Below, one piece after another: positions 7,910 to 16,785 of a DNA stretch of 64,000 nucleotides. The DNA lies in contig DATEOC010000091.1 of NCBI GenBank assembly GCA_035274425.1, forward strand, positions 1 to 64,000, in the 5' to 3' direction. The DNA comes from JADMIH01 sp035274425. Lineage in GTDB: Bacteria > Chloroflexota > Chloroflexia > QHBQ01 > JADMIH01. The notes beneath the pieces are model-generated. The model ran no database searches and had not been told where the DNA came from. It saw only the letters and a list, made by a program, of their open reading frames with translations. The position numbers were made by a program, and so were the translations under genes. Position 1 is the first letter of the stretch, and each line of letters starts with the position of its first letter.

Positions 7910-10108
7910 CTAGTGCTTAGCTAACCCCCGCCAACCTATAACAAGCGATATTAGCACCATCGCTAGGAGTGGAAGGGCCAGCAGTAAGAAACCCTTGTTG
8001 CCCATATCTGCTTCGGCCAGGTAGACGGGCCAGATGTCGGCGGGGAATGACGTGCGGAGATCATAGTACCAGAGAGGTTCCGGATAGTATGGAGGCGCGG
8101 GGAAGGCTTCAACGATAGTGTAAGGGCGAGCTTCTCCCCCTTCCGCTATTGTTATGCTGTTCAAATTGACCCCTATATCCTCGTCGCGCCCACCTCCCTC
8201 AATAGATGCCGGGTTCCAGGTGTCACTCTCGATAGCGATTCTGGCAGGTTGGGTGGTAACAGGGAAGGAGTAATCCGTACCGATAGGTATATCAGGCACT
8301 GGTGCTGTTTGCGCAGTCGTGGGCGCATCGTTGACTCGGATGGTTACTGTTGCACGTGGCATCTCCGGTGGGCGGTGGTCAAGGAGGCGTAGCGTGGCGG
8401 TAACTGGTCCGCCTACGAGGTCGGGCCATACCTCCAGCACGCCCATGCCGGTCGTCCAGCGCGGCAGGAAGTTACCGCGTGCCTTGTTCCCCTCGCTGTA
8501 TGAGAAGCCGCTCTTGAGGAAGATAGTGCGTGGGTGCGGATTCAGGCGTAGGAGCGACCCTCTCAATTGCTGGTCGAACAGGTTGGCATGCCCCAGTATT
8601 GGCGATGCATAAGGCATCCAGTAGCGCGTCTGCCCATCGTACCCCACGTTGAGGAACGTATCGAAGTTGACCAGCAGCCCGAACAGGTTAACAACGAGGC
8701 CCAGGGCTATTATTGTTGATATGGCAAAACGACGAAGGACGAAGGACGAAGGACGAAGGAGATTGGGTAATGCTTGGGTGCTTCGTGATTCTGGGCTATC
8801 AGTAATGCCTTCTGCCGGTTCTTGGGCGCTGCCCAATTCAGGCCTTCTGCCTTCTGCCCGCCGTGTCATAGAGCGTTGGATAATAGGGAGAGCAGGTAGC
8901 AGTAGGAAAGGTAGGAGGGGCACAAGATAGCGCGGACCCCACGCGCCATCGCCGTGCCAGGTGGAGTAAGCGCCAAAGACGACTACCAGGATTATAGTTA
9001 GAAGGATAATGAATACGGATTCGGGGCGATGCCTGCGTGTGAAGCGTGCCCAACCGAAAATAGCGATGAGAAGCGGGAGAGCGTACCATAATAGACCTTT
9101 GCCCGGAGAGAGGAGGAGACCATAAACCCCTTCGAACAGAGGCGTCTGAAAGTCCTTGAAGTTTGTCCCGTACCCGGGAGAGAACGGATTGCCGAAAGCC
9201 GCTGCGTTGTACCAGAAAAGAGGGAGCAGGCCAAGCGTCAGGCCCGCGAGCCATATCAGTGCGGAGTGCGGAGTGCGGAGTGCGGAAAAGGATGATTTTG
9301 GATATTCATTACTGCCTACTGCTTTCTGCCTTCTGCCTTCTACTTCGTCCCTCGTCCTTCGTCTGGCAAGCAATAGCAGGTAGACGAGGAAAGCCAGCAC
9401 CGCCGGCGCGTATTGCACCTTGGCGGCTACGGCGGCTGCGAAGAGGAGGCCGGATATTATGAGCCGCAATCTCGCCTGATTCACATCCACGCTGGGGTTG
9501 GTGAAGTGCGGGAAGGCGCGGAAGATGAGATAGAAGGAACCGAGGAGGCAGAGCGTAACCAGTGGCTCAGCGAAGAAGGTGCGGCTGTTGGGCCACAAGA
9601 AGGTCGCGAACGCGAGCGTGCCCCCCAGGAAGAGGCCGGTGCGCCGCGAGTATCCGAGCGCCATGCACAGGGCGGCGAACAGCCCCGCGATACCCGCTCC
9701 CACCAGGGCATTGAACGTCCCAACGATGAAGCGCAAGGCGAAGCCCGATTGGCTCTCATCGAAGAGTCCTCCCACGAGCAGACCTGTAGCCGTCCAGGGG
9801 ACCGCCGCGAGTGACTGCCCCGGTCCTTTCTCGCTATAGCGCCTGCCGTCTACGCCCGTCACCTGGAACAGCCCCGCTTTGGGGGTCATAGCCCACGAAC
9901 CCTGCTCGACCAGCGAGCGCGAAAGCGCCAGGTACGTCTCCTCGTCAGGCGAGTACGTGTGCCCCGACATTGTGAGGAGATAGACCCCAAAGACCAGCAG
10001 CATCAATGCCTTGGCTGGATTTCGGATTTCGGATGGGTCTATTGGGCGCGCGTTTTCAACGCCTGAAGGAGGTTCGGCAAGAGTAGTCGCCTCGTTCGTG
10101 TCTCGCAT
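7910..10108 (-). CDS. PMT/ArnT-like membrane glycosyltransferase (paralog of 2641-4776)
   Basis: A 732-residue paralog of the 2641-4776 protein. Shared landmarks include LTMSGHTYSPDEETYLALSR near the N-terminus (SPDEET is the loop-1 acidic motif), LLSPGKGLLWYALP, and the soluble C-terminal region with RIAIESDTWNPAS and PAPPYYPEPLWYY. Topology is about 11 membrane segments with an exported C-terminal beta-rich part and a final anchor. Two loops contain repeat-derived insertions, about residues 246-284 and 413-462. These match the loop positions in the paralog but are made of different heptads. A near-consensus TATACT lies 9 nt before the ATG, so the leader may be very short. Sugar donor and acceptor are unknown. 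Confidence 0.8.
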   Translation of the reverse strand: MRDTNEATTLAEPPSGVENARPIDPSEIRNPAKALMLLVFGVYLLTMSGHTYSPDEETYLALSRSLVEQGSWAMTPKAGLFQVTGVDGRRYSEKGPGQSLAAVPWTATGLLVGGLFDESQSGFALRFIVGTFNALVGAGIAGLFAALCMALGYSRRTGLFLGGTLAFATFLWPNSRTFFAEPLVTLCLLGSFYLIFRAFPHFTNPSVDVNQARLRLIISGLLFAAAVAAKVQYAPAVLAFLVYLLLLARRRTRDEVEGRRQKAVGSNEYPKSSFSALRTPHSALIWLAGLTLGLLPLFWYNAAAFGNPFSPGYGTNFKDFQTPLFEGVYGLLLSPGKGLLWYALPLLIAIFGWARFTRRHRPESVFIILLTIILVVVFGAYSTWHGDGAWGPRYLVPLLPFLLLPALPIIQRSMTRRAEGRRPELGSAQEPAEGITDSPESRSTQALPNLLRPSSFVLRRFAISTIIALGLVVNLFGLLVNFDTFLNVGYDGQTRYWMPYASPILGHANLFDQQLRGSLLRLNPHPRTIFLKSGFSYSEGNKARGNFLPRWTTGMGVLEVWPDLVGGPVTATLRLLDHRPPEMPRATVTIRVNDAPTTAQTAPVPDIPIGTDYSFPVTTQPARIAIESDTWNPASIEGGGRDEDIGVNLNSITIAEGGEARPYTIVEAFPAPPYYPEPLWYYDLRTSFPADIWPVYLAEADMGNKGFLLLALPLLAMVLISLVIGWRGLAKH
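8725..8865. repeat. Heptad repeats in PMT-like paralog, loop 2
   Basis: GACGAAG copies (8730-8758) and CTTCTGC copies (8805-8860) at 7-bp spacing, in frame within the gene at 7910-10108. Confidence 0.75.
9258..9365. repeat. Heptad repeats in PMT-like paralog, loop 1
   Basis: AGTGCGG copies (9260-9286), CTTCTGC copies (about 9318-9340) and TCGTCCT copies (9345-9362) in frame. Three different units with the same period lie within 110 bp. Confidence 0.75.
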
Positions 10109-10145
10109 GGCACAACGAGTATACTACCTTTCCGAGCCACAATAA

Positions 10146-10189
10146 AAATCTTGGCGGTATCTTGGCGCTCTTGGCGTCTTGGCGGTTCC
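10146..10189. repeat. TCTTGGCG-type dispersed repeat
   Basis: Four degenerate copies of a CTTGGCG-containing unit at 7-8 bp spacing. The same family forms the inverted repeat at 33035-33184. Confidence 0.75.
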
Positions 10190-10194
10190 GTCTG

Positions 10195-11982
10195 CTATTT
10201 ACACCCCTTACTGGCGAGCAATTCGCGCCCCATGTGGCCTAGCTGTATCTCGTAAGGGGTGCCCGCGTGTTCGGGGTGCAATTCCAGGCGAGTGCGCTCG
10301 AAGTACTGGACGGTGTAGAGCTTGCCGTCATTCTGGCTGATCTCCTGCACGGGGTCGGAGAGAGGGTAGCCGAAGTTGGCGATGCCGTCGTGCGACCACC
10401 AGTACTCCGCTATCTTGCCTGAGATGGAGTGCCCGGTCTCCTTGAACAGGGTAGCTCCTGGGGGGAGCTTCGTGGGGTCAGGTGGAGGGAACGCTTTGTT
10501 GCCCCCCTTCTTCTCTACCAGGTCCGCGCCGAGACGTGTGAGGAGCATGATCAGCTTCAGGCGAGATGCTTTGTCGAGGTTGTCCCAGTTGAGGTCTTTC
10601 TTGAAGTTATCCTCGTGGTACTCGAAGCGAGCGCGCTCGAAGTACTGCACCCACATCCCACCTTCCTTGCGCTGCTCGGTCAGGGGATAGCCAAATACCT
10701 CTAATCCACCAAATCGCTTCCAGTAATCGCGGAACGACCCGTAGATATAGTGCCCGGTCTCAAGAAAATAGATGGGTGGCACGTAGTTAGGGTCGGGCGG
10801 CAAATCGGGCTTAGGCTGGATTGTTAGAGGGAGGTTGGTTTTGGTCTGGCTCGGAAGCGCCGGTGCGGCGACCGAAGATTGCGGGCCGGGCCAGGTGTCG
10901 CGGAAGACAGGCATAGCGGGCTTCCATGAGCCGTCTCTCCTCAGGAGGCCGAAGTACCCCTCGTGCGTCTCCTGCCCGCCGGATGGGCCGAGATCCCATA
11001 GCTGCCACTGCATCAGCCCAGCGATGTCGTGCCTCTGCGCAGCCTGCACCATGAGGTCATACAAAAAGACTTGTCGCGCCTCGGAGTATTCCGGCTGCTG
11101 GCAAGCCGGCCCACTGGGCCAGCCTGTCTCTTGCAGCACGACCGGCTTGTTGGCGCGGGTGGAGATGTAGCGTATCTGCCAGTCCATGTTGCCCGCGTTA
11201 TAGCTGTGGAAGCTGAGGAAGTCGCTGATGTCGGCTGCGGTGCGCCCCCTGTTAGGCTCCTCCAGATAGGGGCTGCCCGTATCGTCCGCCACGTAGAGGT
11301 GGTCGAACTGTGACATGCCGACCGTGATAGGGTGATTGTAGTCCAGGCGGCGGATCTCAGTCGCAACCATATCCATCCAGTCCACCCACAACTTGGGGTC
11401 CTTCAGCTCGCGCCAGGTGTAATATTGGTCCGGCTCGTTGTGGAGGTCCCAGGCCAGCACGCGGTCATCGTTGGCGAAGGTCGAGACGATGGTCTGGATA
11501 TAGAGCTTGTGGCGGGCCTCGGCGGGCGAGCCTGGGAGCCAATCGTCGTCGGAGAGGTCGTAGAAGTCGAAGAGGGCGATAATCACCTTGAGGTCCATGT
11601 CGCCCGCGATCTGCACCATCTGCTGAAGCTGGTTGAGGTAATCGGGGCGTACCTGGCCCGTCCCCCTATCGGTCCAGCCTGTGTCCGGTTCATAAGGCAC
11701 CAGGATGCGCACCGAGTTGATGCCAAGCTCGGCGGCGCGTGCGAGGTCGCGCTGAGCGGCGGGGCCGTTCCACTGCTTCCACATGCGGTCCCAGGGCTGG
11801 TCTTTGGGGTAGAAGTTTATCCCCTTGAGCTTGATGGGCTGCCCTTTATAGATAAGCTGGTTTCCCCGAACGGTAACGAAGTCGCCCTTGACCTGGGCAG
11901 GCGCAGCCTGTGGGGGCGACACAAATAGGAAGGAGGCCAGCAATGCAGCCGCCAACAACACACGAATGTGGGCTGAGTGCAT
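10195..11982 (-). CDS. Secreted GH5-like glycoside hydrolase with two C-terminal LGFP-like modules
   Basis: The N-terminus has a classical signal peptide (hydrophobic 8-24, then PPQAAPA). Residues about 30-360 form a cellulase/mannanase-type TIM barrel: the acid/base Glu is in WDLHNEPD (NEP motif) and the likely nucleophile Glu is in VVLQETGWP, as in GH5/clan A enzymes that cleave beta-glycans. Two modules of about 90 residues follow, each starting ETGHxIxG and containing FGYPL and VQYFERxRxExH. The same module occurs at 44108-45274 and 59967-61601. Substrate and whether the modules bind wall or glycan are not visible. It has its own promoter (12038-12067) and lies alone between divergent and codirectional repeats. 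Confidence 0.85.
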   Translation of the reverse strand: MHSAHIRVLLAAALLASFLFVSPPQAAPAQVKGDFVTVRGNQLIYKGQPIKLKGINFYPKDQPWDRMWKQWNGPAAQRDLARAAELGINSVRILVPYEPDTGWTDRGTGQVRPDYLNQLQQMVQIAGDMDLKVIIALFDFYDLSDDDWLPGSPAEARHKLYIQTIVSTFANDDRVLAWDLHNEPDQYYTWRELKDPKLWVDWMDMVATEIRRLDYNHPITVGMSQFDHLYVADDTGSPYLEEPNRGRTAADISDFLSFHSYNAGNMDWQIRYISTRANKPVVLQETGWPSGPACQQPEYSEARQVFLYDLMVQAAQRHDIAGLMQWQLWDLGPSGGQETHEGYFGLLRRDGSWKPAMPVFRDTWPGPQSSVAAPALPSQTKTNLPLTIQPKPDLPPDPNYVPPIYFLETGHYIYGSFRDYWKRFGGLEVFGYPLTEQRKEGGMWVQYFERARFEYHEDNFKKDLNWDNLDKASRLKLIMLLTRLGADLVEKKGGNKAFPPPDPTKLPPGATLFKETGHSISGKIAEYWWSHDGIANFGYPLSDPVQEISQNDGKLYTVQYFERTRLELHPEHAGTPYEIQLGHMGRELLASKGCK

Positions 11983-12037
11983 AAGTACGGGGGGCCTTTC
12001 TAAACGTTCTGGGAATGGGACTCAGGGCGCTGATTGG

Positions 12038-12067
12038 ATGATACCAAATTGGAGCGCTCTATGTAAA
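12038..12067 (-). promoter_or_regulatory. Promoter of the GH5-like gene
   Basis: Minus strand TTTACA (12062-12067), 18-bp spacer, TATCAT (12038-12043), preceded by TGG as an extended -10. The leader would be about 50 nt. Confidence 0.55.
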
Positions 12068-12122
12068 TACGAGTTAACAGACGCATCAGATGTCAGGTTA
12101 ATTTGGGGGTCCCTCTCTTAAG

Positions 12123-12152
12123 TTGCAATAAAAGTAAAGATAGCTCTAAAAT
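12123..12152 (+). promoter_or_regulatory. Putative promoter of the DUF433 gene
   Basis: TTGCAA (12123-12128), 18-bp spacer, TAAAAT (12147-12152). Transcription would begin near 12159. This excludes the upstream in-frame ATGs and favours the start at 12190. Confidence 0.45.
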
Positions 12153-12189
12153 GGTATCAGGTATTGCAGACCGCACGGGGGTTACTGTC

Positions 12190-12495
12190 ATGGCACTTAC
12201 AACCAATATCGGAGCGTTAATTGTGTGCTCGCCAGACAAGTATCATGGACGTCCACATATCGCCGGAACAGGTATCACGGTGCATCGTATCGCCAGTTGG
12301 TATACACTCGGCAACAGCCCGGAGGAGATTAGGGAGCAATTAGATCATCTATCGCTGGCGCAAGTATATGCCGCTCTAACCTACTATCATGCTAATAAAG
12401 AGCAGATTGATGGTGAGCTTACCGAGGATGATTCTGACTTTGAAAGGCTTGAAGAAGAGTGGTATCAGTCTCGAGGAGTTGAACCGCGCAGGTGA
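12190..12495 (+). CDS. DUF433 family protein (VapB-like antitoxin type), orphan
   Basis: About 102 residues with the DUF433 signature HGRPHIAGTGITVHRI, SPEEIREQL and a C-terminal acidic tail. DUF433 proteins have a winged-helix fold, are usually the antitoxin half of a pair with a DUF5615 PIN-like toxin, and bind DNA (known). Here no toxin follows: the next gene is convergent and about 50 bp away. The start at ATG 12190 is chosen for GGGGG 7 nt upstream and agreement with the putative promoter. Longer versions from 12103 or 12151 are possible but less likely. Confidence 0.75.
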   Translation: MALTTNIGALIVCSPDKYHGRPHIAGTGITVHRIASWYTLGNSPEEIREQLDHLSLAQVYAALTYYHANKEQIDGELTEDDSDFERLEEEWYQSRGVEPRR

Positions 12496-12543
12496 GTGAG
12501 CGCGGGTAAATAAAAATACGTTTGTACATCAGTAGTTGAAATG

Positions 12544-13494
12544 CTATTCTAATTCCAACCTCTCGCCCGTCACCCCCACTCTCTCCCGAAGCCACTCCTC
12601 CACAGGCTGCTCGGTGATAGCGAAGGTGAAGCCGTCTCGCTCGTCAGGTGGCACGAAGAGCGTATCTACAACTGTGTACTTGTCAGGGAGGCGCGCAACG
12701 TTCCTGCCCATCTCTCCTATCATCTCCTCGGCCTTGTCGAGGTCGTGGGCCAGAAGATGTACGACGGTTAGCTCACCGAAAGGGTGTGGGGAGGCCTTAT
12801 AGCTGAGGCCGTAATGCTCCTGGTACTCCTCCGGCTTCATCCAGATAGCGAAATGAGGTGGGATAGAGACTTCGTAGATGTGGTCTTCGTCGCTACCCTT
12901 TATCTCCTTACCTGGGGCTAGGAGGTCGCGCCAAGCTGTGGCTCGCCCCAGGGGTTCATCGGATGCGAAGGTGATACCGGATATGGCGTAGGTAGTGTTG
13001 GGGGCGAGTTGTATCTTGCGGGGCGCATCCTTCTGCCTGGTGTGGTATGTGAGCGCGAAGCAAAAGGCACCTTCAACGACTGTGGATGGGATGGGTTGAA
13101 AGCTCCACACCGGCGGCGCATCTTCCGCCGCTCCTCGCGCCTTGCCGCTGATTATAGGCGGTAACTTATAGCCTCTCTCCAACCACTCCTCGCGGAGTAT
13201 TCGCACGTCCTCCGCCTCTACTGCGAATGCAAAAGGGCGGTTAGCGGCGCGCAGCTCCCGTACGCGTGGGAAGAATGTCGCGTCCGCGCCCTGCTCGAAC
13301 TGCTCTTCCTCCTCTACCCACACGAACTCCAGGTACTCCGGCCCGAAGCGGACAAAGCCGTTGCGCAGGCCAGGGTGATGCCTGACCGTCTGTTCCGCGA
13401 CCAGGAAGCCCGCTTTTCGATATTCATCCAGGTAGCTATCTATGTTATCGGTATCCGCGCCCGTGATGAAGTGATCGAGCTTGATATTGGTCAC
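12544..13494 (-). CDS. VOC/glyoxalase-like domain protein
   Basis: A 316-residue protein. The N-terminal 200 residues fit the Glyoxalase_3-like fold (LDHFITGADTD at the start, RNGFVRFGPEYLEFVWVE around 45-62). His and Glu at the ends of beta strands could be metal ligands. Such proteins are usually hydrolases, dioxygenase relatives or binding proteins of unknown substrate. The start is GTG 13494, with GGGAG about 7 nt upstream. No operon partner is evident and the function is not predictable. Confidence 0.7.
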   Translation of the reverse strand: MTNIKLDHFITGADTDNIDSYLDEYRKAGFLVAEQTVRHHPGLRNGFVRFGPEYLEFVWVEEEEQFEQGADATFFPRVRELRAANRPFAFAVEAEDVRILREEWLERGYKLPPIISGKARGAAEDAPPVWSFQPIPSTVVEGAFCFALTYHTRQKDAPRKIQLAPNTTYAISGITFASDEPLGRATAWRDLLAPGKEIKGSDEDHIYEVSIPPHFAIWMKPEEYQEHYGLSYKASPHPFGELTVVHLLAHDLDKAEEMIGEMGRNVARLPDKYTVVDTLFVPPDERDGFTFAITEQPVEEWLRERVGVTGERLELE

Positions 13495-13543
13495 GCTCTA
13501 CTCCCTCTCTTCACTCTACGTGAGATGCCTATTGATAACTTCT

Positions 13544-15601
13544 TTACCGTATCCTCTTCTTCTTACTGCTTACATAATCCACCAGGATGTACTCTCCCAG
13601 GGCTTCGGGCGTCGCGTAGAAGGCACGGCCCTTGTTGATCTTGGTCATCTGCTCTACGAAGTCGGCCATGTAATAGCTGCGCTCCAGCATGAAGGTGTTT
13701 ATGGTAATCCCTTCGCGGGTGCAGCGCACTACCTCGCGCAGGGTCTCCTGGATCGTGCGGTAGGTGGGTGGGTAGTTGAAGAATACCTCGCCATCCTCCA
13801 GGTGCGCGGTAGGCTCGCCGTCGGTGACGACTATTATCTGGCGGTTGGGATTCTTTCGCCTCCCCAGGAGGGTGCGCGACAGCATCAGTGCGTGTTGCAA
13901 GTTGGTGCCGTACTGGTACTCGCTCCAATCGAGCTGAGGCAGCATCTCCGGCTTCAGTTCACGCGCGTAGCCGGAGAACCCTATGATAAAGAGATCATCC
14001 TTAGGGAACTGCGAGCGGATGAGATGGTTGAGGGCCATCGCTACCTTCTTGGCTGCCAGGAAGCAGCCGCGCAGGAGCATTGAGCGGCTCATGTCTATCA
14101 GCAGCGCTGTAGAGGACTGGGTAAGGAACTCGGTGGAGTAGACCTCGAAATCCGCCGGGTCGAGGTGGACAGGCGTACCCGTGCCCTCACGCTCAATAGC
14201 GTTGCGCAACGTGCTGCTCAGGTCTAGGTAGAAGGGGTCGCCAAACTCGTATGCTTTCGAGTCGTAAGTGCGCTCACCACCTCTACCACGTACGCTGGTG
14301 GCGTGCTTGCCGAAGGCATCCTTTTTCAGGTAGGCGAATATGTCTTGCAGCGCCTTCTGGCCGACCTTACGCATGGCGCGAGGGGTAAGCTGCATCTCCC
14401 CCCCCTTCCATTCAAGGTAGCCCGCGTCTTCCAGTTGTTGGGCAAGCTCGCGCAATTGCTCGACAGACTGGCGGGCGTCCGCACCCAGTAGCTCTCCTAC
14501 CTTATCGGTATCCAACTCGTCCAGGTTGTCACCCCTGCGGGCGGCGTTTAGCTCGCGCTCAAGCTGCTCAAGCTGCTCAAGCTGCTCCATCACCTGCATC
14601 GCTTCGGACATGCTGAGGCTGTCGTCCGGGTCGCCGGAGAAGCGGTACTGCCGCCCCATCCCCGGCACCTGCCCCAGGTGTGCCGCCAGCTCGGCCATCT
14701 CATTCTGTAAGCCAGGATCGCGCATAAGCGATTGCATAGCGTTCTCAAGCTGGGCGCGCTGCTCTGGCGACATTGAGCTTAGCATATTCTCCATGCGCTG
14801 CATCTGCTGCTGAAGGTGCTCCATCAACTGGTCGAGGTTCTGGATGCCGGGTGGGAAGTAATGGCCGTACTTCTGCATGAAATCGTTGAAGCGTGGCTCT
14901 TTCCCCTCTTCGCGGTCGCGTAGCATCTGGTTGAGGTCGTGCACCATCTCGCGCAGTTCTTCCATAGCGCGTGGGTCCTGTTGCATCTGCTCCATCCCCT
15001 GCTGAATGCCGGAGAAGGTGTTCTGGACCATCTGCTGCTGGAGCATGTCCAGCAACTCCTGGAACTGCTGCCGAGCGTCCGGGTCCAGGAAGTCATACTC
15101 GCGCAACGCCTTTATTTGCCCGCCTATATCTTTGGGCAGGTTGTCTAATTGCTCCTTACGCCGCGCTGCCATCTTTTCAAGCATTTTCTGCAACTGCTCT
15201 CGCTGCTCAGCCGTCGGCTCATCTCCATCGGCCTCTTCGTCCTTCGTCTTTCGTCCTTCGTCCACAGACTGACGCCCTTCTTCCACCCTCCTATCAATCC
15301 CTGCACGCTCGGTCTCTTTCACCTTTTCGAGTCGTTCCTGGATATCCTTGATGACGGAGTCCATGTTGTTGCGGCGCAGGGTCTCCTGGCGACGCTGCTT
15401 GAGGCGGTCAAGCATATCGCGCAGGCCGGGCATCCTCTCGCCCGACTGGAACTTGTACCCCTGTTGCATCAGCTTTTCGAGGGCGCGCTTTATATCGCCA
15501 TGAGCCATCACATCCTCGGAGATGGCCTCCATAATGGCATCGGCGTCAAATGGCATAATACGCTGGGTGCCATCCCAGCGCGAATATCGGAAGGTGCTCA
15601 T
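13544..15601 (-). CDS. VWA-domain protein with long Gln/Met-rich helical N-terminus
   Basis: About 685 residues. The C-terminal third is a von Willebrand A domain with an intact MIDAS: DMSRS in ALLIDMSRSM near residue 500, and the later VVTDGEPT. Such domains bind Mg2+ and a protein partner, often an AAA ATPase (known for MoxR/CoxE/chelatase-type systems), but no ATPase gene is adjacent. The rest is long, charged and Gln-rich, with predicted coiled-coil segments (QLEQLEQLEREL, QQQMQRMENML). Residues about 105-135 (GRQSVDEGRKTKDE) are heptad-repeat derived. The start at 15601 (MSTFRY) has AGAGGAA directly upstream. The 15628 alternative does not. Confidence 0.8.
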   Translation of the reverse strand: MSTFRYSRWDGTQRIMPFDADAIMEAISEDVMAHGDIKRALEKLMQQGYKFQSGERMPGLRDMLDRLKQRRQETLRRNNMDSVIKDIQERLEKVKETERAGIDRRVEEGRQSVDEGRKTKDEEADGDEPTAEQREQLQKMLEKMAARRKEQLDNLPKDIGGQIKALREYDFLDPDARQQFQELLDMLQQQMVQNTFSGIQQGMEQMQQDPRAMEELREMVHDLNQMLRDREEGKEPRFNDFMQKYGHYFPPGIQNLDQLMEHLQQQMQRMENMLSSMSPEQRAQLENAMQSLMRDPGLQNEMAELAAHLGQVPGMGRQYRFSGDPDDSLSMSEAMQVMEQLEQLEQLERELNAARRGDNLDELDTDKVGELLGADARQSVEQLRELAQQLEDAGYLEWKGGEMQLTPRAMRKVGQKALQDIFAYLKKDAFGKHATSVRGRGGERTYDSKAYEFGDPFYLDLSSTLRNAIEREGTGTPVHLDPADFEVYSTEFLTQSSTALLIDMSRSMLLRGCFLAAKKVAMALNHLIRSQFPKDDLFIIGFSGYARELKPEMLPQLDWSEYQYGTNLQHALMLSRTLLGRRKNPNRQIIVVTDGEPTAHLEDGEVFFNYPPTYRTIQETLREVVRCTREGITINTFMLERSYYMADFVEQMTKINKGRAFYATPEALGEYILVDYVSSKKKRIR

Positions 15602-15615
15602 GGTTTCCTCTTTCT

Positions 15616-15762
15616 GGACGAAGGACAACGGACGACGGACGACAGACGATGCGGGGAAGGAACTAAATGGGAATATCGCGTAACTTTGGACCTTGGACCC
15701 CGGACTTTGGACTTACTTTGAACTGCCGTCGTCCGTCGTCTGTCGTCCGTCGTCCGCCGAAG
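15616..15762. repeat. Heptad repeats between VWA and acyltransferase genes
   Basis: GACGAAG/GACGACG copies (15616-15650), TTTGGAC copies (15685-15712) and TCGTCCG/TCGTCTG copies (15727-15758). The last set lies inside the acyltransferase gene and encodes its C-terminal DDGRQTTDDG tail. Confidence 0.8.
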
Positions 15763-16648
15763 GCGCTTCGTCTGATCCAGTATAGTCCTTATCCCAGATG
15801 CGCTGCAAGACGACCCACTGGTCGGGGGCGTGGAGGATCATCTCTTCGAGCAGCATCGCGACTTTTCGCAGGTTGGCTTGAAGGTCAACTTCGTAGTTGC
15901 CTGTGCTTTGCAGTTCGATGGGAGGGCAGGCGATTGCCCTCGACTTGTTGTTGGGGAGCCTCCACGTAAAGCATGGGACGATAGGCACCCTCAGTCTCAT
16001 AGCGAGGACGACTGGACCTTCGGGGAGGTCGGTTATCGCGTCGAAGAATTGAACAGGCAGGCCGGTATCGCCTACGTCGCGGTCTGCGGCCAGTGCAAGC
16101 CCGCCCCCATCGCGCAAATGGCGATAGACGGTGCGTACCTGGGCGCTACCCATCTTTATCAACCGCAGGCCGAAGTGCCCTCGCAGGCGATTGATGAAGT
16201 TGTACATTTGAGGTGGCTCTATATCCTCGGCGACGACAGCCACTTTGTAGCCCATGACCGCTATGAGCTGGGCTACCAGGCTGAAGTTGCCGATGTGCCC
16301 GCTCAATATGATGGCTCCCTTGCCTGCTGCGAGCGCGGTTTCCAGGTGTTCCCTCCCCTCGATTTGAGGGACCATCTTCACAACTTGCTCCGGTTTCAGG
16401 TGAGGCAGGCGCACGAGGTCATAGTAGTTCTTGTAGACGTTGCGGATGACCTTGCGGGAGATACCTCTGCGCTGGTGCTCGGTGGAGTTGGGGAGAATGT
16501 GTTGCATATTGTCGCGCACGGACCGCCGCACTTCGGGCACGAAGTAATAGACTATGCCTCCGATGAGGGAGCATAGCCAATACCCAAGTCTCGCGGGTAT
16601 AAAGCGCGATAAACGATATGCGACCAGGAAAAAGCGATAGGTTTTCAC
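15713..16648 (-). CDS. LpxL/PatA-like lysophospholipid acyltransferase, variant active site
   Basis: A 311-residue member of the LPLAT superfamily that transfers acyl chains to a membrane glycolipid (HtrB/LpxL and PIM acyltransferase type). N-terminal residues 1-40 carry a membrane anchor. The catalytic histidine is H118 in SGHIGNFS. The usual HX4D aspartate is replaced by Ser123, unlike the paralog at 19546-20535, which keeps it. Later landmarks are DRDVGDTGLPVQFF and GPVVLAMRLRVPIVP. The last 15 residues are repeat-derived. The natural acceptor is unknown. The altered motif raises the possibility of lost or changed activity. Confidence 0.8.
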   Translation of the reverse strand: MKTYRFFLVAYRLSRFIPARLGYWLCSLIGGIVYYFVPEVRRSVRDNMQHILPNSTEHQRRGISRKVIRNVYKNYYDLVRLPHLKPEQVVKMVPQIEGREHLETALAAGKGAIILSGHIGNFSLVAQLIAVMGYKVAVVAEDIEPPQMYNFINRLRGHFGLRLIKMGSAQVRTVYRHLRDGGGLALAADRDVGDTGLPVQFFDAITDLPEGPVVLAMRLRVPIVPCFTWRLPNNKSRAIACPPIELQSTGNYEVDLQANLRKVAMLLEEMILHAPDQWVVLQRIWDKDYTGSDEAPSADDGRQTTDDGSSK

Positions 16649-16695
16649 AGCTTTTGTTAGCCAGTGGTGGAGAATAGGTAGGCGTAAGCAAGGGC

Positions 16696-16704
16696 ATTAT
16701 ATCA
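16696..16704 (-). promoter_or_regulatory. Extended -10 promoter of the acyltransferase
   Basis: Minus strand TGATATAAT, a perfect -10 with TG extension. No good -35 is seen. Leader about 40 nt. Confidence 0.5.
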
Positions 16705-16785
16705 TGCTCAGTGGAAGAGTGCTTTATTCAATAGAATATTAAGAAGAAGCTGCGCTCGATCCGCAACCTCTCCTTACACGGGCTA

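Noticed and set aside
11332..11928. 198-residue plus-strand ORF inside the GH5-like gene
   Set aside because: Antisense to a clear glycoside hydrolase; no start signal and no recognisable domain.
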